Of a DNA stretch of 11,011 nt, positions 5,999 to 11,011 are shown in pieces. A program made the position numbers and the translations under genes. Positions within the stretch are counted from its first letter, which is position 1; each line of letters starts with the position of its first letter. The DNA is from Alphaproteobacteria bacterium (lineage in GTDB: Bacteria; Pseudomonadota; Alphaproteobacteria; Sphingomonadales; Emcibacteraceae), in assembly GCA_002401545.1 (NCBI GenBank), contig NVTJ01000014.1, forward strand, positions 1 to 11,011, given 5' to 3'. Under the pieces are notes generated by a model that was not told the DNA's origin, did not search any database, and saw only the letters and a program-made list of their open reading frames with translations.

Positions 5999-6874
5999 CT
6001 AGACACCTTTAAGCTTCCATTTTTGTTGCCGTTCAAATTCTATGGGAGACAACATCCCACACTTACCATGCTTTCTTTTTGAATTATAGAAAAACTCGAT
6101 GTAATCAAACACATCCTGCCGAGCCAACTCGCGGGTGGCATAGGTTTTCCGCCTGATCCGTTCCCGTTTGAGCAGCTGGAAAAAGCTCTCAGCAACAGCA
6201 TTGTCATAACAGTTACCCCTCCGGCTCATACTGGCTTTCAGATTGTTGGCTTTCAAGAACTTCTGCCACTCATAGCTGGTAAATTGACTGCCCTGATCAG
6301 AGTGAATGATTACCTTTGACTTGGGATTTCGTCGCCATACCGCCATCAATAATGCGCTCAATACCAAGTCCATCTGCATACGTGACTGCATGGACCAGCC
6401 AATGATCCGGCGAGAATACAGATCGATGATAACGGCCAGATACAGCCAGCCCTCATGGGTCTTGATGTAAGTAATGTCTGTCACCCATGCTTGATCTGGC
6501 TTCTCCACATCAAAGACACGGTTCAAATGATTAGGGGCAACAACGGCAGGTTTGCCGCCATAGAAGCCAGCTTTGCGTTTGTATCCTATCTGGGCCTTAA
6601 TGCCGGCAAGGCTTGTCAGGCGGGCGATCTTGTTAAGGCCGCAGATCTCACCAAGTGAGCGCAGGTCATCATGCAGCTTACGATAGCCGTACACACAGCC
6701 GCTTTCCAACCATGCCTGCTTTAACAGACCGATAAGCCGATGGTCATCCTTAGCCTTGTTGCTGACAGGTTCCGCGCGCCACGCATAAAACCCGCTGGGG
6801 TGAACTTTAAGAATACGGCACATAGGTCGAACCCGGAAAACAGGGCGATGCGCTTCAATGAAGGCGTACTTCAC
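5999..6874 (-). CDS. IS3-family transposase OrfB (DDE integrase catalytic part)
   Basis: The catalytic subunit of the transposase. The N-terminal half (CRILKVHPSGFYAW, then YGYRKLHDDL) is the HTH_21-like region seen in IS3 OrfB proteins. The retroviral-integrase core follows, with Asp133 in WVTDITYI, Asp193 in HSDQGSQFTS and Glu229 in NAVAESFF; there are 35 residues between the second Asp and the Glu, the DD35E spacing. All three catalytic residues are present. The start is a GTG at 6874 overlapping the end of orfA by four bases, but the main product is expected to be an OrfAB fusion made by -1 frameshifting. The stop codon lies within the left terminal repeat. Confidence 0.93.
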   Translation of the reverse strand: MKYAFIEAHRPVFRVRPMCRILKVHPSGFYAWRAEPVSNKAKDDHRLIGLLKQAWLESGCVYGYRKLHDDLRSLGEICGLNKIARLTSLAGIKAQIGYKRKAGFYGGKPAVVAPNHLNRVFDVEKPDQAWVTDITYIKTHEGWLYLAVIIDLYSRRIIGWSMQSRMQMDLVLSALLMAVWRRNPKSKVIIHSDQGSQFTSYEWQKFLKANNLKASMSRRGNCYDNAVAESFFQLLKRERIRRKTYATRELARQDVFDYIEFFYNSKRKHGKCGMLSPIEFERQQKWKLKGV

Positions 6875-6910
6875 CTGACATCCCTTGCGAAGTACGCTGT
6901 GGCCTTTTTT
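6864..6910 (-). other. Programmed -1 ribosomal frameshift site of the IS3 element
   Basis: On the minus strand the heptamer AAAAAAG (6910-6904) sits exactly in the A-AAA-AAG phase of orfA. Six bases later comes a perfect 9-bp stem, GCGTACTTC (6897-6889) with GAAGTACGC (6872-6864), around a 16-base loop. Slipping back one base joins orfA to orfB in frame, reading through GHSVLRKGCQVKYAF. This is the standard IS3 arrangement for making OrfAB. Confidence 0.88.
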
Positions 6911-7149
6911 AGAATGTCGCGCTCCTCTGTGACGCGCAATAACTCTGCCTTCAGACGACGGATTTCCACGCTCTGCTGAGCCTCTTGTCGACGCTCCGGC
7001 GCTGGCTTGTGATATGCCGTTTTCCAGTCATAAAGGGATTTGGTACTGATGCCTAATCTGGCGGCAACCTCTCTGACGGAATAGCCCCGATCTGTGACTT
7101 GAGCAACCGCATCACGCTTGAATTCTTCTGTGTAACGTAAACCTGACAT
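6871..7149 (-). CDS. IS3-family transposase OrfA (helix-turn-helix subunit)
   Basis: A small DNA-binding protein of the insertion sequence that recognises the element ends. RYTEEFKRDAVAQV and YSVREVAARLGISTKSLYDWK (about 5-43) form the helix-turn-helix. A leucine-zipper-like coiled coil follows (IRRLKAELLRVTEERDILKKA, about 63-83), used for dimerisation and shared with the OrfAB fusion. A strong AAGGAG ribosome binding site (7159-7164) precedes the ATG. The Lys-Lys pair near the end is encoded by the slippery A AAA AAG. Confidence 0.92.
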   Translation of the reverse strand: MSGLRYTEEFKRDAVAQVTDRGYSVREVAARLGISTKSLYDWKTAYHKPAPERRQEAQQSVEIRRLKAELLRVTEERDILKKATAYFARDVR

Positions 7150-7273
7150 ATTCTTTAACTCCTTGCTTCATTGTGTAGCTGCAAGATGTCTAAAATTCTA
7201 GGGGCTATTCAAATTGAAAGATTAAGGAGAGCTATTACCTCGGTCTTTTTCTCACACTCGATTTTAGAAAATA

Positions 7274-9976
7274 TTACCACTGTTTAGTAACTTGAAAACT
7301 TAACATACGTCCTGCTGGATTGGCATTATTCGGGTCGAAGTTTATATTTGTGTTGGCTCTTAAGGAAGTTAAAAAAGGCGGGGCGGTATTGAGTATATTT
7401 ACAACACTTATGCTGAAGACTAAATCACCTAACCATCCACTGAAACGATCTGCTGTATGATAGCTTATGTTCAAATTAGCAGTGGTCCAAGAGCTGACGG
7501 GCACATTTATTGTTGTTCTATTATCCACATAATCGTCTATATAATTGATCATAAGGTTGGCCAAAAATCCTTTGTGGCTCCATGAAATATTACTATGCAA
7601 CTGTAAAGAGACAGGATTATCAACAGTGCCGATAACATCGATAACAGGTGTTTCTTTACCCGCTTGCTTCAAGAAATTTAAAAGATACGTCCCCCCAAAT
7701 GAGAAATCCCACCTTCCTGTATTTTTGGTATCAAAGGCGTAAGAAAATACAAAATCAAATCCTGCAACCTTATTTCGAGATAAATTTTGTTTGCGCCCAT
7801 CAAATACCACGTCAGCATCTTGAAAGTTTGCCGGGGGGCCAAATCCAGGGAAAAAAGTAAAATTTAGCAATTGATAATTTTCTATCAAGGCAAAAAGGGC
7901 AGAATCAGGACCATTAAAGTCAGCGAATGGAGTGGAATTTGGATCAGTTAGTATAGTGAATAATCCAAACCTGACAAGATCAATTCTATCTTTGTAATTG
8001 ATATTGAAATATGTGGCACTCACTTTAAGGTTAGGGACAGCCATTGGTTGAAGGTCGAACCCCAGTGTCCATATTTTTGCCGTTTCCGGTTTGAGGTTAG
8101 AATTTCCAGGGCCTGCTAATTGAATGACCAAGCTGGTTCCTGTATCAGACATATCATTCGGTATATTATTGAGTAATATTGCAAAATTTGACGTCTCATC
8201 AAGCTCTTCCAGCAAAGGTGCGCGGAAAGAGGTGCTGTAAGTTCCTCTAATATTGATGCCTTTGGTTGGGGAGTATGACACACCAATTTTTGGGTTAGTT
8301 GAGGACCCAAAATCACTGTAACGTTCGTAGCGGCCAGAGATGCTAATTTCCAACTTCTCAATTCCCGTTTTTCTGTTCTGCAACCCCACAATGGGTAAGT
8401 ATAATTCTCCATATAGGGCTATGACATTATGGCTAGAATCATTTATGGGGAGCTGTATCAAGCTTTGGTTAACGGCTAAATCCATATCACCAAAACTATC
8501 ATGGCGAAAATGGATGCCGGTGGCAAGTTTGATATCTCCAGATGCTAAGCTAAAAAGAGACCCGTCAAGATTTAGATTCACGGATATATTCTCTGAAACG
8601 CGATTAAATATGAGACTAGAATTTTCAGGTTCATCCTGATCACGGATCTTTGTAATATATTCGCTGTGACTATACGACCCTACAATTTCTGAACGCCAAT
8701 CACTCCCAAAGTTATTTTCCAAATCCAGTATGGCACCAAGCGTGCCGCCATATTGTTTGGTTTTACTCCTTTTGAAATCTGGGGGAACGGAAAGAGTAAG
8801 GAACTGGTTTCGTTTGCTGCTTCTATCATTATAGTGAGCGGTTGTTAAAATCTCCAGATTTTTGTTAAGGTAATACCCACCAGATAGAAATATATTATGC
8901 CGGCCTTGTTCAGGTAATAAATCATTTGGCTTTGGCGCATCTTTTGTAAAACTACGGTCCTGTGCATCAAGGGCATTCCGATGGTAATATTCATAAGAAA
9001 TCAACCCTTGTCCTCGTTCCCAGACTTTGCCAAGCGTTTGTCCTATAACAATTTCTTCCAGCCCGCCTTCCGTCGCCAAGCCGTAACGGATACGTGTCTC
9101 CGCGCCACTATAGTCCTTTCGCAGCTTAAAATTCACCACACCACCTATAGCATCTGACCCATAGATCGCAGAGGCGCCGTCAGACAAGACTTCAACTTGC
9201 TCAATGGCAGATAGGGGAATCATGGATATATCTACAAAGCTGCCGTTAATACCTGAGGGTGCAAGACGCTGACCATTTAATAACACTAAAGTAGATACAT
9301 TGCCCAAGCCCCGCAGGTTAATGCCCATTCCATCATTTTGATTATTTCCCGCGCCATTTGCAAAAGATAATTGGCTTGTAGTTTCAGAAATTCCTCCATT
9401 GAAATTTTGAGGTAAACTCTGGATAAACTGTGGTAATGTGGCGTAACCTTGTTGGTCAATTTTCTCGCGATCGAAAGTTAAAGCCTGTGAACCAACGGTT
9501 CCCACTCCCTTGATATGTGATCCCGTGGAAACAATATTATCAAATATTTCTTCCTCAATATTTATATTTTTGAGTGTATTATCAGTAATTTTGTCGGCGT
9601 CATCATCATTGGAAATTTTTATGCTTGAAACAGCTTTGAAAGATTTTTTCCGAATATAAAAGTTACCTTTTCTATCCACCTCAAATGTATAACCGCTCCC
9701 AATTAAAAGTTTTTGCAATAATTCCTTTGTTGAAAAGTAACCGTTTACTTTGGGAGATTTTTTACCCTTAAGGAATTTGGAGTTATATATAATGCTGATG
9801 TTTCGTTGTTGGGCTAGTTGAATCAAGGCAGTCTCTAAATTTTGCCTTATTATATTTGTTTCTCTTTTTTCATCGGCATAAACTGGTGTTATTATTAGAA
9901 TAGTTACAAGAAATGCGGCTATTATAACTATTTGGCTAATTACCATAAATCTGTTCTTTTGATGCTGAGTTGTCAT
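7274..9976 (-). CDS. TonB-dependent outer-membrane receptor with N-terminal STN domain
   Basis: A 900-residue outer-membrane channel that imports a ligand using TonB-ExbBD energy. A long signal peptide ends near PVYA-DEK (34-35); Met11 is a possible alternative start. Residues about 41-110 form an STN (secretin/TonB N-terminal) domain (LETALIQLAQQRNISIIYN, then a YTFEV-x(5)-FYIRKK end), used by transducing receptors to contact a FecR-type anti-sigma factor. A TonB-box-like segment, FDNIVSTGSHI, lies at 145-154. The plug is about 157-286, with INLRGLGNVSTLVLLNGQRL (219-238) and VEVLSDGASAIYGSDAIGG. The rest is a 22-strand barrel ending in aromatic Trp. It is convergent with the lasso genes and separated from them by the IS3 element. 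Similar receptors border alphaproteobacterial lasso loci and may take the peptide back in; here the ligand is unknown and no FecI/FecR pair is visible. Confidence 0.9.
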   Translation of the reverse strand: MTTQHQKNRFMVISQIVIIAAFLVTILIITPVYADEKRETNIIRQNLETALIQLAQQRNISIIYNSKFLKGKKSPKVNGYFSTKELLQKLLIGSGYTFEVDRKGNFYIRKKSFKAVSSIKISNDDDADKITDNTLKNINIEEEIFDNIVSTGSHIKGVGTVGSQALTFDREKIDQQGYATLPQFIQSLPQNFNGGISETTSQLSFANGAGNNQNDGMGINLRGLGNVSTLVLLNGQRLAPSGINGSFVDISMIPLSAIEQVEVLSDGASAIYGSDAIGGVVNFKLRKDYSGAETRIRYGLATEGGLEEIVIGQTLGKVWERGQGLISYEYYHRNALDAQDRSFTKDAPKPNDLLPEQGRHNIFLSGGYYLNKNLEILTTAHYNDRSSKRNQFLTLSVPPDFKRSKTKQYGGTLGAILDLENNFGSDWRSEIVGSYSHSEYITKIRDQDEPENSSLIFNRVSENISVNLNLDGSLFSLASGDIKLATGIHFRHDSFGDMDLAVNQSLIQLPINDSSHNVIALYGELYLPIVGLQNRKTGIEKLEISISGRYERYSDFGSSTNPKIGVSYSPTKGINIRGTYSTSFRAPLLEELDETSNFAILLNNIPNDMSDTGTSLVIQLAGPGNSNLKPETAKIWTLGFDLQPMAVPNLKVSATYFNINYKDRIDLVRFGLFTILTDPNSTPFADFNGPDSALFALIENYQLLNFTFFPGFGPPANFQDADVVFDGRKQNLSRNKVAGFDFVFSYAFDTKNTGRWDFSFGGTYLLNFLKQAGKETPVIDVIGTVDNPVSLQLHSNISWSHKGFLANLMINYIDDYVDNRTTINVPVSSWTTANLNISYHTADRFSGWLGDLVFSISVVNILNTAPPFLTSLRANTNINFDPNNANPAGRMLSFQVTKQW

Positions 9977-10053
9977 CTAGCTATCTTCAAAGTTTATTTT
10001 AATACTATGAAACCTCTGCGTAAGGCCTGATTTATTTTATAATTTCATATAAC
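9977..10053. other. Short AT-rich region upstream of the receptor gene
   Basis: This is all that remains of the upstream region between the receptor start and the IS5-like element. On the minus strand it contains a TATAAA-like segment near 10036-10042 that could serve as a -10. No FecI-type or Fur-type site is recognisable by eye. Transcription of the receptor may come from here or by read-through from the neighbouring transposase, which points the same way. Confidence 0.35.
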
Positions 10054-10077
10054 GGGCTTGCAGGCCAGTCTTTATGT

Positions 10078-10096
10078 CCCGCCGGGCGGGGTTTTT
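10078..10096 (+). terminator. GC-rich hairpin with T-run inside the IS5-like end
   Basis: CCCGC (10078-10082) and GCGGG (10086-10090) form a short stem followed by G and five T. It would stop plus-strand transcription entering the element from the receptor side, a protection often found at insertion sequence ends. It has no T-run on the minus strand, so it would not stop transposase read-through toward the receptor. Confidence 0.35.
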
Positions 10097-10132
10097 GTGG
10101 TTTTTCTTATTATTTCCGGACTTTGGGCGCAC

Positions 10133-11011
10133 CTATCCCGTGGGTGCCGGGTCAGGCAGGCCATAGAGCAGGAGGAATTTGGCCGCTTTTCTGATATTGC
10201 TCGCCATGGCGGCAAGTCCGTAAAAGGTCAGGTTCTTCGCCCGTCCCATAAACCGCGTCCGCCCAAGGCCATACCGGCATTTATAGGTGGCAAAGGGCCG
10301 CTCGCCACCACTACGGGTCACCGCGATTTCTGCATTCCGCTTCTTGTCTGCCTCGGATATGGGATGACCCCGATAGCCCTTGCGTTGAACACAGTCCTTA
10401 ATGCCAAGCCGCCTGAGCTTGTCACGATTGTGTTTCGAACTATAGGCCGCATCAGCATACAGGGCACTCTCATCCCCGAGCAATAATGTATCATGCTCCC
10501 GGCTGTCATGGACATTGCCCGCCGTCACCGTCTGGCGGTGGATAAAACCATCCTCGTCAACCGCCGTATGAATACTGTAGCCATAGGTGGACTTGAGATT
10601 GCCCCGGCTGTCCTTCTTCACATGCCAGCCTGCCTCAGGGTCTTTCGTCGGGCTGCCTGATTTGCCCTGTGCCGTGCTCTTGCTCTTTCCGGGGCCGGAC
10701 TGTGCCGCCTCAACCGGGGTCGCGTCAATAATATTAATCCGTCCCTCGGTCATGATGATGTGCTTAACCTCTAACTGGCGGTTCACTTCATCAAGCAACT
10801 TCTCCCACAGATCATGCCCGACAAGCTTGGCGCGAAAGCGGCCAAGGGTGGTCGGGTCTGGAATGCTACCAGTCAGCTCAAGGTGGCAAAAGCGCCGGAA
10901 CAACAGGTCCCGCGCAAGACAAGACCCCAACTGCTCATCGGACAGCCCGTACCATATCCCCAGAAGCAAACTGCGTAACAGCGTCAAAAGCGGATAGCTC
11001 GGTCGCCCCGT
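10133..11011 (-). CDS. IS5-family transposase, N-terminus beyond the window
   Basis: A DDE transposase. The frame is open to the window edge, where the first visible codons read TGRPSYPLLTLLRSLLLG, the typical early part of IS5 transposases (G-R-P-x-Y-P then L-L-L-x-x-W-Y-G-L-S-D), so only a few dozen residues are missing. Numbering from the in-frame TTG at 10987, recognisable elements are SIPDPTTLGRFR (41-52), Asp88 in NIIDATPVE, Asp179 in LYADAAYSS, and Glu229 in GGERPFATYK, the likely DDE triad. A low-complexity linker rich in Gly, Ser and Lys (97-115) followed by the YGYSIHTAVD strand is also usual in this group. No frameshift is seen. Confidence 0.9.
   Translation of the reverse strand, partial: TGRPSYPLLTLLRSLLLGIWYGLSDEQLGSCLARDLLFRRFCHLELTGSIPDPTTLGRFRAKLVGHDLWEKLLDEVNRQLEVKHIIMTEGRINIIDATPVEAAQSGPGKSKSTAQGKSGSPTKDPEAGWHVKKDSRGNLKSTYGYSIHTAVDEDGFIHRQTVTAGNVHDSREHDTLLLGDESALYADAAYSSKHNRDKLRRLGIKDCVQRKGYRGHPISEADKKRNAEIAVTRSGGERPFATYKCRYGLGRTRFMGRAKNLTFYGLAAMASNIRKAAKFLLLYGLPDPAPTG

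Larger units (their letters stand above)
5981..7211 (-). mobile_element. Complete IS3-family insertion sequence (1231 bp)
   Basis: The ends are TGAATAGCCCC (5981-5991) and its exact complement GGGGCTATTCA (7201-7211). The terminal repeats extend to about 29 bp with 23 matches (5981-6009 against 7183-7211). The flanks carry AAT on both sides (5978-5980 and 7212-7214), a 3-bp target duplication normal for this family. Inside are orfA and orfB on the minus strand, with a frameshift signal. The element is GC-richer than the lasso DNA, and both frames and both ends are intact, so it appears recent and possibly active. It separates the precursor gene from the receptor gene without breaking either. 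Confidence 0.93.
10054..11011 (-). mobile_element. IS5-like insertion sequence, cut by the window edge
   Basis: DNA becomes abruptly GC-rich at about 10054 and stays so to the window end, containing one transposase gene on the minus strand. The left end is estimated from the composition change near GGGCTTGCAGG; the other end lies outside, so terminal repeats and target duplication cannot be checked. The element sits immediately upstream of the receptor gene, in the same orientation. Confidence 0.75.

Noticed and set aside
10058..10486. 142-codon plus-strand frame in the IS5-like element
   Set aside because: It lies antisense to the conserved transposase and has no recognisable domain; long shadow frames are common in GC-rich insertion sequences.
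10587..10997. 136-codon plus-strand frame in the IS5-like element
   Set aside because: It is also antisense to the transposase, covering its conserved Asp region; no independent support.
5981..11011. Composite transposon formed by the two insertion sequences around the receptor
   Set aside because: The two elements belong to different families (IS3 and IS5-like), so they cannot act as paired ends; the IS3 copy also has its own target duplication.
1..11011. CRISPR arrays, tRNA or rRNA genes
   Set aside because: No regularly spaced direct repeats and no cloverleaf or rRNA-like sequence were seen by eye on either strand.

Overview
The window holds a compact lasso-peptide biosynthetic locus in an AT-rich background, interrupted and bordered by GC-richer insertion sequences. 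The set of genes suggests a Gram-negative proteobacterium, most likely an alphaproteobacterium: a one-piece (fused) lasso B protein, an Atm1-like exporter, a GntR-type regulator and a TonB-dependent receptor with an STN domain together resemble lasso loci of sphingomonads and caulobacters. The taxonomic call is inference; no rRNA or housekeeping gene is present.

Layout. At 1-63 (minus) there is a GC-rich coding remnant with no start, cut off by an in-frame stop exactly where the AT-rich DNA begins, so this may be the edge of an acquired island. A GntR-family regulator (157-807, +) ends in a run of nine T and is followed by a terminator-like hairpin. After a 266-bp non-coding stretch with inverted repeats and a possible promoter comes a tight operon: ABC exporter D (1074-2960), fused RRE/peptidase B (2991-3719) and asparagine-synthetase-like lasso cyclase C (3733-5574). 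A short precursor gene A lies 179 bp downstream (5754-5855, +). It encodes a 13-residue leader ending T-K and a 20-residue core with Gly1 and Glu9 placed for a nine-residue macrolactam ring. A has its own good ribosome binding site, a candidate promoter and a 3' hairpin.

Next is a complete IS3-family element (5981-7211) with 29-bp imperfect terminal repeats, a 3-bp AAT target duplication and a textbook -1 frameshift signal. A large TonB-dependent receptor follows (7274-9976, minus), convergent with the lasso genes. The window ends inside an IS5-like element (about 10054 to past 11011, minus).

How they work together (family knowledge plus inference): B binds and removes the leader from A, C activates Glu9 and closes the ring on Gly1 using ATP, D exports the lasso peptide, and the receptor may take up the same peptide, its metal complex or an unrelated ligand. 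The GntR protein probably controls the operon. No lasso isopeptidase and no FecI/FecR pair is visible, although both often accompany such receptors. The least ordinary points are the order D-B-C-A with the precursor last, the very short leader, and substitutions at conserved motif positions in B and C.
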